Source: Firmicutes bacterium UBA6418 (GTDB lineage: Bacteria; Bacillota; Clostridia; Peptostreptococcales; Anaerovoracaceae). Taken from it: 36,931 nucleotides of DNA. The notes below the pieces were generated by a model. It did not search any database and was not told the origin of the DNA. It saw nothing but the letters and a program-made list of their open reading frames with translations. Shown here piece by piece: positions 14,021-21,980 of the stretch. Positions within the stretch are counted from its first letter, which is position 1. Every line of letters begins with the position of its first letter. A program made the translations under genes and the position numbers. Where the stretch lies: NCBI GenBank assembly GCA_002439735.1, contig DJPG01000131.1, forward strand, positions 1 through 36,931. The letters run 5' to 3'.

Positions 14021-15157
14021 TTACTCGATCGAAAGGTTCTTCTTTTTCAGTCGGCTGTAGACGCTTCTGCGCACCAGTGCATAGATGACGGAAAACAGCG
14101 GGATGAACAGAATAATGCCAAAAATACCGGACACTTTGCCTCCAACAACCACCGCCAGCAAGGTCCAGAGCGCGGGCAGTCCCACGGAAGTTCCCACCAC
14201 CTTCGGATAGACGATATGTCCTTCGATCTGCTGGATGACGAAAAATACCACCAGAAACCAGAGTGCTTTTTCCAGACTGGTGACCGCGATCAGCAGGAAG
14301 CCGAACATCATGCCGATAAATGCGCCGACAAGCGGAATAATCGACATGCAGCCGATGATCACCGCAATGCTACCGGCATAAGGGAACCCGCCGATCAGCA
14401 GCGTAAGGAAAAACATCATGCCGAGGATCACGGCTTCCAAACATTGTCCGGACAGGAAACCCGCGAACGTCTTATAGGACAGACTCGCGATGTCGCAGAC
14501 CTCATCTGCCCACGGTTTCTTAAGATACGCATAGGCCAACTGTCTTGCCTGTCTGCCCAACTTGCACTTGTTCAGCAAAATATAAATCGCAAAGATCAGC
14601 CCAAAGCCGAGGTTGGCTACGACGCCGAAAACGCTGTTTGCCGCCTGCCCGGCTGTCGATAAGATCTCACCGCTGTTATCCCGGATCTGCTGCAGCAGCG
14701 TATCCCAGTCGAAATTCATCACCCATTTTTTTACACCGCTCATGTCGATTCCATAGCTTTCCGCCGTTGTGATCCACGATGGATAATTTTCGCTGACAAT
14801 GGTTGCAATGCTCTTTACAGATTCCACCATGTTCGGAAAAATGACCTTTCCGACAAAGAAGACCGCCAGCACGACTAGAACCAGAGTCACGACCAGACTC
14901 AGTGCGCTTTTCATGCGCAGCAAAAGCCTCCATGCATGGCGCCCGTTCAGCCACTCGATCTTTTTCTCGAAGAAGTTCATCGGAACGTTCAAGATAAACG
15001 CAATGATTCCACCCGCGATTAACGGCATGACCAGACCAATCATCGTTTCCAGCGCTCCCATGACCAGATTAAGATGCTGCAGTGCCGCAAACAGTGTCAC
15101 CCCCACGATCACCAAGATCAAACAATTTCTGAAATTCTTATCCGGTTTTTCTCCCAT
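14021..15157 (-). CDS. AI-2E family (UPF0118) membrane transporter
   Basis: A 378-residue membrane protein with the topology of the AI-2E exporter family (PF01594): two N-terminal helices (LILVIVGVTLFAAL and IGLVMPLIAGGIIAFILN), a third after residue 70, a soluble stretch (about 95-200) and a C-terminal block of helices including the conserved IQQIEGHIVYPKVVG-like motif near residue 310. Members export small molecules or act in Na+/H+ antiport; the cargo here is not known. The start has GAAAGGATGAGAG before ATG. It lies 41 bases after the nitroreductase gene, perhaps in one transcript, and ends 110 bases before tRNA-Leu. Confidence 0.9.
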   Translation of the reverse strand: MGEKPDKNFRNCLILVIVGVTLFAALQHLNLVMGALETMIGLVMPLIAGGIIAFILNVPMNFFEKKIEWLNGRHAWRLLLRMKSALSLVVTLVLVVLAVFFVGKVIFPNMVESVKSIATIVSENYPSWITTAESYGIDMSGVKKWVMNFDWDTLLQQIRDNSGEILSTAGQAANSVFGVVANLGFGLIFAIYILLNKCKLGRQARQLAYAYLKKPWADEVCDIASLSYKTFAGFLSGQCLEAVILGMMFFLTLLIGGFPYAGSIAVIIGCMSIIPLVGAFIGMMFGFLLIAVTSLEKALWFLVVFFVIQQIEGHIVYPKVVGTSVGLPALWTLLAVVVGGKVSGIFGIILFIPLFSVIYALVRRSVYSRLKKKNLSIE

Positions 15158-15198
15158 CTCTCATCCTTTCGTACTTCCGTACCGCCCGGCACGCCCCT

Positions 15199-15981
15199 TT
15201 ATTTTACCTCTTTGATATCTGCCAACTTCAGACGCCGCGGAATGTAAAAATATTCTTCCGTCGGATAGCCCAGCAGCATGCAGCCGTAAAAGCCATTGTT
15301 GTCCGGCAGCGGGAACATCGCCGCCAGTTTTTCGCAGTTATTCAGGAATCTCTGCAGATAGCCCGACCAGCAGGTTCCGATGCCGCGCGCCTGCAGAGCC
15401 ATTTCCGCATAGGTCAGCGCGATAACGGTGTCCTCCACCGGGCGACTCGCGTTGTTTCTGGCATAAGCGATAATCACGCTCTGCGCTTTGCCGAACACCT
15501 TATTCCAGCCGCTTTCCAGTCCGTCCAGGATCTCCGGACAATCTCCGGTTTCCTTGAGATGCTCCACGATGATCTCCATCATTTCATCGATGATTGCTTT
15601 GCCGTTCACGACATAATATTTCGTCGGGTGCTGATTTTTGGCGCTCGGCGCCCATGCCGCCACGTTCAGCGCGCTTTCGATCTCCGTCATCGGTACGGGC
15701 TCCGGCTTGAAATTGCGGTAGGAACGTTTCGTCAAAAGGAAATTCTCCAGGTCTGCCGAAAACGTGTCTTCCAGAACCGGCATCTCTTCGCTGAGGATCG
15801 CCGGCTGATCGCCGTAAGTGATGGCGTTCTCCGGACAGGCGATCGCGCAATGCATGCATTTGATGCAGCCTTTCGCGCGGTTGATCACCGGCCTGCCGTC
15901 TTGCACCTCGATGGCGCTACAAACGCATTTGTCCGCGCAGCGCAGACAGCGGATACATTTTTCTTCGTGAATTTGGATCAT
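15199..15981 (-). CDS. Ferredoxin-nitroreductase fusion protein
   Basis: A 260-residue protein with two domains. Residues 1-60 hold a bacterial 2[4Fe-4S] ferredoxin with CIRCLRCADKC and CIKCMHCAIACP. Residues 75-255 are an FMN nitroreductase: KRSYRNFKPEPV at the start is the family's phosphate-binding 'RRSIR-F' block, AWAPSAKNQHP follows, and GTCWSGYLQRF lies near residue 205. Such fusions are common in Clostridia and couple ferredoxin electrons directly to flavin-based reduction of nitro or enone compounds. The substrate is not known. GAGGAGG precedes the ATG. No signal peptide, so cytoplasmic. Confidence 0.9.
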   Translation of the reverse strand: MIQIHEEKCIRCLRCADKCVCSAIEVQDGRPVINRAKGCIKCMHCAIACPENAITYGDQPAILSEEMPVLEDTFSADLENFLLTKRSYRNFKPEPVPMTEIESALNVAAWAPSAKNQHPTKYYVVNGKAIIDEMMEIIVEHLKETGDCPEILDGLESGWNKVFGKAQSVIIAYARNNASRPVEDTVIALTYAEMALQARGIGTCWSGYLQRFLNNCEKLAAMFPLPDNNGFYGCMLLGYPTEEYFYIPRRLKLADIKEVK

Positions 15982-16051
15982 TTCGGGATACCTCCTCTGT
16001 TGTTTTCTGTCTTTTTTCTTCTGCGTCTTTCTCTCGCTTTCCTTCGTCCGC

Positions 16052-16855
16052 CTACCAATTTACCGTCCGATCGATCTGCTTTTTCTGCTCCGCCGCGCTC
16101 AGGCGGAGATAGATCGCGGTCGTATTGAGGCTCTCGTGTCCTAGGATATCCGAAAGAAGCGCGATATTCTTGTTCTGTTTCAAGAACAGGATCGCGAACA
16201 GATGCCGAAAGGCGTGCGGATGCAGCACTTCCTCCCGGATGCCGTATTTGCGTCCGTATTTTTTGATCTGGCAGCCGATACCGCCGGTCGAGAGCTGCTC
16301 GCCGTATTTATTTGGGAACAAGTACACCGAATCGACAGTTTCGAAATAGTCTTTGCTCTCCTTGATCAGATTTTTGGGAATCAGGATCCGGCGGATCTTT
16401 CCTTTGGTCCATAGGGTAAACTCGCCGCTTTCCAGACAGCTCTTTTCCAGCTTGGTCAGCTCCGACGCCCGGCATCCGGTCGCCGCCAGAAATTTGACCA
16501 TATAGTAGACTTTCCATTTACGTTCTTCTGCCAGACGTTCCAGAAAATATTTGTATTCCCGCAAGGTGATGACGTTTTCCACCGATGTCCGTTTCGGCAG
16601 TTTGATGCCCTTCACTTTGCAGTCCGCACGCCCGACAAAATCACAGTAGACATTCATAGCCACACACCGGAGAGCTGCCGTTTTCGGTTTATACAATCCC
16701 ATCTGCCACTGTTTGAAGTCGATCATGTTTTCTTTGGTCAGTTCCTCATATTTCCCGAAAAAGGCTTTTACCGCCGCGGTGTAGCTTTCAATGGTACTGG
16801 GCGCGCGTTCTAAATTCATCAGGTGCTTCTTAAATTCGTCTGTCCTGCTCTCCAC
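16052..16855 (-). CDS. Tyrosine recombinase (phage-type integrase)
   Basis: A 267-residue site-specific recombinase with a GTG start. An N-terminal SAM-like DNA-binding domain (1-90) precedes the catalytic domain. The active-site set is complete: Arg 129 (ATGCRASELT), Lys 151 region (TKGKIRR), His 214 and Arg 217 (HPHAFRHLF), His 240 (LGHESLNTTAIYLR) and Tyr 249. The compact length is like XerC/XerD or small element integrases. No excisionase or att site is seen beside it, and it is not next to the tRNA-linked relic, so it may belong to a separate small element or be a host recombinase. It lies 70 bases upstream of the nitroreductase gene on the same strand. Confidence 0.9.
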   Translation of the reverse strand: MESRTDEFKKHLMNLERAPSTIESYTAAVKAFFGKYEELTKENMIDFKQWQMGLYKPKTAALRCVAMNVYCDFVGRADCKVKGIKLPKRTSVENVITLREYKYFLERLAEERKWKVYYMVKFLAATGCRASELTKLEKSCLESGEFTLWTKGKIRRILIPKNLIKESKDYFETVDSVYLFPNKYGEQLSTGGIGCQIKKYGRKYGIREEVLHPHAFRHLFAILFLKQNKNIALLSDILGHESLNTTAIYLRLSAAEQKKQIDRTVNW

Positions 16856-16981
16856 CGTTACTCTGTCTCCCTTGTCTGATGCCTATCTTATCATTTTACT
16901 AAGATTTTGCGGATTTGTAAAGGATTTATCCGGCCGGATGTGCGGATCCCGGTAAACGACGCAGGATGCATCCGCGCTTTT

Positions 16982-17920
16982 CTACAGTCCCCCGTAAAAG
17001 ATATGCATGATGTTCCAGATGCTCACGCCCGCGAGCCCGTATTCCGTGACCAGCGCCAGCCGCGTCTGCCAGCTCTGTTCATTTTCAAACCAGACAATAT
17101 GCTCGATTCCCGCCGAGCTCGTATAGGTGTAAAACGGTGCCTGCGCAGTTTCATCCCATTCGACCGGCACGCCGTAATATTCCGCCCGCGCCTGCGCCTG
17201 ATAATTGGTCAGCTTCTCGGCTTTCGACTCGCCCCGCACAAACGGCAGCGCCCAGTCGTAACCGTAATTGCTCATGCCCATGAGGATCTTCTCTGCCGGG
17301 ATCTCGGTCAGACCGTATTCCAGCACACGCCGCACGTTGTTGATCGGCGATACCGCCATCGGTTCCCCGTAGGTGTAACCCCATTCATAAGTCATCAGCA
17401 AACAGTAATCTGCCGCGCGCCCCATTCCCGCGTAGTCGTGTCCCTCGTACAGTACCCCAGGCTGATCGGCCCGCACCTTGGGCGCCAGCGCTACCGTCGT
17501 CAGCAAGCCCTGCGGTGAAAGCCGTGCCCGTGTCCTCGCGACCAGATCAACGTAATCCGTTGCGTACGCCCGCGGAATGTATTCAAAATCGAAGTCCACG
17601 CCGCCCATATCTTTTGTGCGCAGATTCGCTTCGATGTTGTTGATCAGATTGGCCTGCGCCGCGGGATCCTCAAAAGCCGCCGCCGCGATATTGTCATTAA
17701 AATTTCCTTCCGCATCCAGCGGCGTCAGAACCATCATCGGCCGCACCCCGGCCGCGTTCGCCGCCGTCACCAGATCCGCGTCTTCCAGATCTATCAGATC
17801 ACCGTCCTCCGTAAAACCGTAGCTGAATGCCGACAGCCACGTAAGCCGCGGCAGCCACCAGGCGAGCGTTGCCTCGCTGATCGCCGGATACGCGTAACCG
17901 TTCACAAGATACTCTGCCAT
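16982..17920 (-). CDS. GH18-family glycoside hydrolase (YaaH/SleL-like catalytic domain)
   Basis: A 312-residue TIM-barrel protein. GGVDFDFEYI (residues 106-115) carries the GH18 D-x-D-x-E motif with Glu 113 as acid; the YEWGY near residue 190 and the final VSIWNI are typical late-barrel blocks. This matches the catalytic domain of spore cortex-lytic YaaH/SleL proteins, which cleave N-acetylglucosamine bonds of peptidoglycan. The LysM domains that usually precede it are missing and there is no signal peptide from the chosen ATG, which has GGAGGTG before it. An in-frame start further upstream at 18082 would add 54 residues but has no ribosome site. It is divergent from the oxidoreductase operon. 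Confidence 0.8.
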   Translation of the reverse strand: MAEYLVNGYAYPAISEATLAWWLPRLTWLSAFSYGFTEDGDLIDLEDADLVTAANAAGVRPMMVLTPLDAEGNFNDNIAAAAFEDPAAQANLINNIEANLRTKDMGGVDFDFEYIPRAYATDYVDLVARTRARLSPQGLLTTVALAPKVRADQPGVLYEGHDYAGMGRAADYCLLMTYEWGYTYGEPMAVSPINNVRRVLEYGLTEIPAEKILMGMSNYGYDWALPFVRGESKAEKLTNYQAQARAEYYGVPVEWDETAQAPFYTYTSSAGIEHIVWFENEQSWQTRLALVTEYGLAGVSIWNIMHIFYGGL

Positions 17921-18007
17921 ATCGCACCTCCTGCATTTCAGTATATGCGGCACAAGCTCGTTCGACATCTGCTCGTTTTTGTTTTTCTGCACAAATCTGC
18001 GCAAAAA

Positions 18008-18083
18008 TGTATACATGATACATGACAGCGGAATATAGTAACACTTGCGCAAAAGTGGTAAAATATTTTTATTAGTATACATG
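18008..18083. promoter_or_regulatory. Divergent control region with ATACATG repeats
   Basis: Between the GH18 gene and the oxidoreductase operon are three copies of ATACATG (18011, 18018 and 18077), the first within the palindrome ATGTATACAT (18008-18017), plus the near-palindrome CACTTGCGCAAAAGTG around 18042-18057. An extended -10 box TGGTAAAAT (18056-18064) could start the plus-strand operon; TACTAT on the minus strand (about 18035-18040) could serve the GH18 gene. The repeats flank both, as expected for an operator. The regulator is unknown. Confidence 0.4.
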
Positions 18084-18123
18084 TAAGCATATGCGCACGC
18101 GCGAACCCATAAGGAGGTGCTCT

Positions 18124-20061
18124 ATGGCAACCAATTACGGTGGATACATGGGAAAAGTCATGCTGATCGATCTGACCACCGGTCAGGCAAAGGAATACCC
18201 CTGGACCGATCGGGAAAGGCGTCTTTTTCTTGGCGGAAAAACGATGGCAGCGAAAATCCTGGGAGATTGTTTGACGCCCTCTGTCACACCGCTTTCGGAA
18301 GAGAATATGCTGGTCATCACGACTGGTCCGTTTACCGGCTCCGGAACCCCAAGCTCCAGTCGTTTCAACATTTCCACCCTTTCTCCACTGACCGGTATCC
18401 TGACATCCTCCAATTGCGGCGGAAACTTCGGATACTATCTCAAAAAAGCCGGTCTTGATGCATTGATCATCAAGGGAAAAAGTCCGTCTCCGGTATGGCT
18501 CGAAATCCAGAACGAAACCTTTACTCTCCATGATGCGGAAGATCTTTGGGGAACGTTGACAGGAAACGCGCAAACGCTTCTGGATGAAAAGCTGAAGCAG
18601 ACCACCGGAAACGGAAAGCCGGTCAAAAATGGAAAGATCGTAATCGGTCCAGCCGGCGAAAATCTGGTATCCTACGCTTCGATCGTCAGCAACGAACGTT
18701 TGGCCGGACGCGGGGGCACCGGCTGCGTCATGGGATGGAAAAATCTAAAGGCCGTTACGGTCTCCGGTAATCATACCGTAACGGTCAAAAATGCCAAAAA
18801 GCTTTCCAGATTAAACAAGGCATGGTTTCGTTATCTCCGCAAGCATCCGCTTACCGGAGATCAGCTTCCGCGGATGGGAACCGCGGGATTGGTGTCCACC
18901 ATGCAGATGCGAGGTCAGCTTTCTACTAAAAACTATAATTACGGTCAATTTGATGACTTTGATATGGTCAGCGGCGAAACTCTGGCCGAAAAATACAACA
19001 TTGTGAATAAAGGCTGCCTGAGCTGTCCGATCAAATGCGCCCGTACCGTGGAAGTGGACGGCAAAGCAGTGAAAGGTCCCGAACTGGAAACCCTCGGTCT
19101 TTTAGGTGGCGGGATTCTCAATAAGGATCTTCCATCCATTCTCAAATGGAATTATGAGCTTGATGAGTTAGGCATGGACACGATTTCCGCCGCCAACACG
19201 CTCGGCTATGCGATGGAAGCCAATGAAAAAGGGCTGTGGGACAACGATCTCAGCTTTGGTTCCATCGACGGTATCTCTGCGCTTTGGGAGGATATCGCCT
19301 ACCGCCGCGGCATTGGAAATGAACTTGCGAACGGCTCGCGTTGGTGTTCCGAAAAGTACGGCGGCAAGGAGTTCGCGAATCATGCGAAAGGAATGGAACT
19401 CGCGGCTTACGAGCCTCGCCGTTCGGTCGGTCTCGGGCTTGGCTATGCGATCTCGAATCGAGGCGGCTGCCATTTGAACGGAGGCTATATGATCATCGTA
19501 GAAGGCCTGGCTCTGAACGTAGATCCGCAAACACCGCATGCAAAACCGGATTTTACGGTAATCTTTCAAGATCTGATGGAAGCGGTATCTTCCTGTGGGC
19601 AATGTTTGTTTACAACCTATGCCTTTTTTCCGCCTCCACTGATCAGCAACCCGCAGAGTTGGTATACCCGGCTCTTCTGTGCCGCGGTTCCATATATCGG
19701 CGGTATACTCCGACTTTTAAATCTTTTTCCGCGGGTGATCTGCTTCCACCTTCCGGTCATTTTCAATCAGTCAAAGGCACTGCATCTGGTCACCGGAATG
19801 CCGGTGACTTTCGGGTCTTTCCTAAAGACCGGAAAACGTGGTTATACACTCGAGCGCTATATCAATACCCGCTTCGGCATTACCGCGAAAGACGACGCCC
19901 TGCCGTCCAGACTTACCGATGTACCGCAGGATCCGCAGGATGAAACGACAAAGGTTCCGTTGAAACGAATGAAAAAGGTCTATTATCATGCGCGCGGCTG
20001 GGATCAAAACGGTATCCCAACTTCGCGGACGTTAAAAAAACTCAATCTGGATGAGAGGTGA
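18124..20061 (+). CDS. Tungsten-dependent aldehyde:ferredoxin oxidoreductase
   Basis: A 645-residue AOR-family enzyme that interconverts aldehydes and carboxylic acids with ferredoxin, using tungsten-bispyranopterin and one [4Fe-4S] cluster. The N-terminus GGYMGKVMLIDLTTGQ is the family signature. Cluster ligands are Cys 298, 301 and 305 (GCLSCPIKC) with the distal Cys 494 in CGQCLF. Length is usual. The ATG at 18124 is chosen because AAGGAGG lies 7 bases upstream. Four bases separate its stop from the MoaD-like gene, then a ferredoxin and an alcohol dehydrogenase follow. Tungstate uptake and pterin synthesis genes converge from downstream. The exact aldehyde cannot be read from sequence. Confidence 0.95.
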   Translation: MATNYGGYMGKVMLIDLTTGQAKEYPWTDRERRLFLGGKTMAAKILGDCLTPSVTPLSEENMLVITTGPFTGSGTPSSSRFNISTLSPLTGILTSSNCGGNFGYYLKKAGLDALIIKGKSPSPVWLEIQNETFTLHDAEDLWGTLTGNAQTLLDEKLKQTTGNGKPVKNGKIVIGPAGENLVSYASIVSNERLAGRGGTGCVMGWKNLKAVTVSGNHTVTVKNAKKLSRLNKAWFRYLRKHPLTGDQLPRMGTAGLVSTMQMRGQLSTKNYNYGQFDDFDMVSGETLAEKYNIVNKGCLSCPIKCARTVEVDGKAVKGPELETLGLLGGGILNKDLPSILKWNYELDELGMDTISAANTLGYAMEANEKGLWDNDLSFGSIDGISALWEDIAYRRGIGNELANGSRWCSEKYGGKEFANHAKGMELAAYEPRRSVGLGLGYAISNRGGCHLNGGYMIIVEGLALNVDPQTPHAKPDFTVIFQDLMEAVSSCGQCLFTTYAFFPPPLISNPQSWYTRLFCAAVPYIGGILRLLNLFPRVICFHLPVIFNQSKALHLVTGMPVTFGSFLKTGKRGYTLERYINTRFGITAKDDALPSRLTDVPQDPQDETTKVPLKRMKKVYYHARGWDQNGIPTSRTLKKLNLDER

Positions 20062-20065
20062 TAGC

Positions 20066-20299
20066 ATGGTTACCATAAAACTGTTCGGCTCTCTGCGTCT
20101 CAAAACAGGGTTTAAAGAAATGGAGGCATACGTTGCTTCTGTGAAAGAGGCCTGTGAAATTGTCGCACGTGCTACCGGTTGGGCCGAGAAAGACTTCAAA
20201 AGATGTGTCTTCATGGTGAACGGAAAGCAAAGCAAGCTTTCTTCCGCTCTGAAAGACGGTGATGAGCTGGTTTTGATGGCACCGTCCGGCGGCGGCTGA
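20066..20299 (+). CDS. MoaD/ThiS-like sulfur-carrier protein
   Basis: A 77-residue ubiquitin-fold protein ending in Gly-Gly (APSGGG), the C-terminus that E1-like enzymes adenylate and thiolate. It starts MVTIKLFGSLRLKTGF, typical of MoaD. It lies between the oxidoreductase and its ferredoxin, a common placement in AOR operons. It could supply the dithiolene sulfur of the pterin as MoaD does, activated by the ThiF/MoeB-like protein at 30032-30751; no MoaE is encoded in the window. The ATG at 20066 is preferred over one five codons earlier because GAGAGGTG is correctly spaced. Confidence 0.85.
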   Translation: MVTIKLFGSLRLKTGFKEMEAYVASVKEACEIVARATGWAEKDFKRCVFMVNGKQSKLSSALKDGDELVLMAPSGGG

Positions 20300-20315
20300 G
20301 AAAGAGAGGAATGTC

Positions 20316-20744
20316 ATGGCGTATTATATTTCAGAACAATGCATTGGCTGCACACTCTGTGCAAAGTACTGTCCGGTCGGCGCGATCTCCGGCACACGGA
20401 AGGAACGTCACCATATCGATCCGTCACTTTGCATCAGCTGCGGCGTCTGCGGCAAGGTCTGTGCGAAGAGCTGCATTTGCGATGATGACGGAAAAAAAAC
20501 AAAGAAGATTCCGAAGTCCGAATGGAAGCAGCCACAGATCGATGCAGCGCTCTGCGCCGGCTGCAGTCTTTGCGTGGAAAACTGCCCCCAAAACTGTCTT
20601 GAGGTGGAGCCTCCAAAATTTCACGGCGATATCCACACGATCGCCCGCATGAAAGAAGGAAAAGAAAAGGACTGTATCGACTGCCGCATCTGCGGCCATG
20701 TTTGTCCGATCGATGCCGTTTCTTTCCAGGCAGACAAATCATAA
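20316..20744 (+). CDS. Ferredoxin with four [4Fe-4S] motifs
   Basis: A 142-residue polyferredoxin with four CxxCxxCxxxC motifs: CIGCTLCAKYC (residue 9 on), CISCGVCGKVC, CAGCSLCVENC and CIDCRICGHVC. Pro follows the last Cys of the first, third and fourth. It probably serves as electron acceptor/donor subunit for the oxidoreductase; AOR enzymes of this kind pair with a small 4Fe-4S subunit, as in benzoyl-CoA-type or AorA-linked systems. The start has AGAGAGGA before it and the gene is 16 bases from the MoaD-like gene. No transmembrane segment, so cytoplasmic. Confidence 0.9.
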   Translation: MAYYISEQCIGCTLCAKYCPVGAISGTRKERHHIDPSLCISCGVCGKVCAKSCICDDDGKKTKKIPKSEWKQPQIDAALCAGCSLCVENCPQNCLEVEPPKFHGDIHTIARMKEGKEKDCIDCRICGHVCPIDAVSFQADKS

Positions 20745-20774
20745 AAAAAGATGTATCAGAAAAGGAGTCGTATT

Positions 20775-21980
20775 ATGGGAAAGATCTATGCACGCATATT
20801 TCAAGCTTGTTTTAAGGTCGGCATGGCTGTTCTGCCTTGGCGCATGCCGGAAACACTGGAAGGTCCGGACTGTATCAAAAAGCTGCCAGCCAAGATCAAA
20901 AAAGATGGTTTCCGTAAGGTTCTGGTTGTTACAGACGCGGTTCTGATGAGTCTCGGCGCGCTGGACGGTCTGCTTGCGGCCATGGACACGGAAGGCATCG
21001 AGTATACCATCTATGATAAAGCAGAACCGAATCCGACCGATATCCATGTCAACAACGGCGTCGCGCTATACAAGGCCTCAGGCTGCGAATGCATGATCGC
21101 TTTCGGCGGAGGATCGCCGATGGACTGCGCAAAAGGCATCGGCGCGCGCCTTGCCCGACCGAATAAGACGGTCGCGCAGCTTCAGGGTACCTTTAAAGTC
21201 CTGCACAAACTTCCGATGTTTTACGCAGTTCCTACGACTGCGGGAACCGGATCGGAAACAACGCTGGCGGCTGTCATCACGGATTCCGCAACTAGTCATA
21301 AAGCCGCCATTCAGGATACTTGCCTGATGCCGAAATTTGCAGTCCTGGATCCGCTGCTGACCGTGGGGCTTCCCCCGAAGGTCACCTCCACAACGGGTAT
21401 GGACGCGCTGTGTCATGCGGTCGAAGCCTATACCAACCATACCTATAATTCGAAATTGGAAAACAAACTGGCCGAGGATGCGGTTCGCCTGATTTACCAT
21501 AATCTCTATAAAGCCTATTTGGACGGAACCGATCTGGAAGCACGTCAGAACATGCAGAAAGCGGCTTTCTACGCAGGACGCGCTTTTACCCGCGGCTGCG
21601 TCGGTTATGTGCATGCCATCGGTCACACCCTCGGCGGTCTTTACGGAACACCTCACGGACTTGCGATGTCGATCAATCTGCCGCATGTGATGCGACTGTT
21701 CGGTTCTGCTGCCCATGAGCGGCTAGCACGTCTGGCAGAGGTCTGCGGCATGACCGGAAAGGATGATGCGGAAAAAGCCGAAAAATTCATCTGCTGGATC
21801 GAGGAGTTAAAGGAAAAAATGGACATTCCGAAGTATATCGATCCAATCCCTGAAAAAGATGAAGATCAGATCATCCGCTGGGCAATGAAGGAAGGCAACC
21901 CGATCTACCCGACGCCGGTTTATTGGGGATACGAGGAATTCAAGAAGGCGCTTCGTTACTGCCAGGGAAAAACGATTTGA
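20775..21980 (+). CDS. Iron-containing alcohol dehydrogenase
   Basis: A 401-residue group III (Fe-ADH) enzyme. NAD(P)-binding GGGSPMD lies at residues 111-117 and PTTAGTGSE at 153-161. Metal ligands are visible as Asp 210 and His 214 (GMDALCHAVEAYT) and His 280/284 with His 294 (VHAIGHTLGGLYGTPHG). It reduces aldehydes to alcohols or the reverse. The ATG at 20775 follows AAAAGGAGTCG. As last gene of the oxidoreductase operon it probably takes the aldehyde on to an alcohol, giving a carboxylate-to-alcohol route. Its last 41 bases overlap the end of the convergent MoeA-type gene. Confidence 0.95.
   Translation: MGKIYARIFQACFKVGMAVLPWRMPETLEGPDCIKKLPAKIKKDGFRKVLVVTDAVLMSLGALDGLLAAMDTEGIEYTIYDKAEPNPTDIHVNNGVALYKASGCECMIAFGGGSPMDCAKGIGARLARPNKTVAQLQGTFKVLHKLPMFYAVPTTAGTGSETTLAAVITDSATSHKAAIQDTCLMPKFAVLDPLLTVGLPPKVTSTTGMDALCHAVEAYTNHTYNSKLENKLAEDAVRLIYHNLYKAYLDGTDLEARQNMQKAAFYAGRAFTRGCVGYVHAIGHTLGGLYGTPHGLAMSINLPHVMRLFGSAAHERLARLAEVCGMTGKDDAEKAEKFICWIEELKEKMDIPKYIDPIPEKDEDQIIRWAMKEGNPIYPTPVYWGYEEFKKALRYCQGKTI

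Noticed and set aside
16982..18082. A longer GH18 start that adds 54 residues
   Set aside because: No ribosome site, and it would cover the likely divergent promoter region; ATG at 17920 has GGAGGTG.
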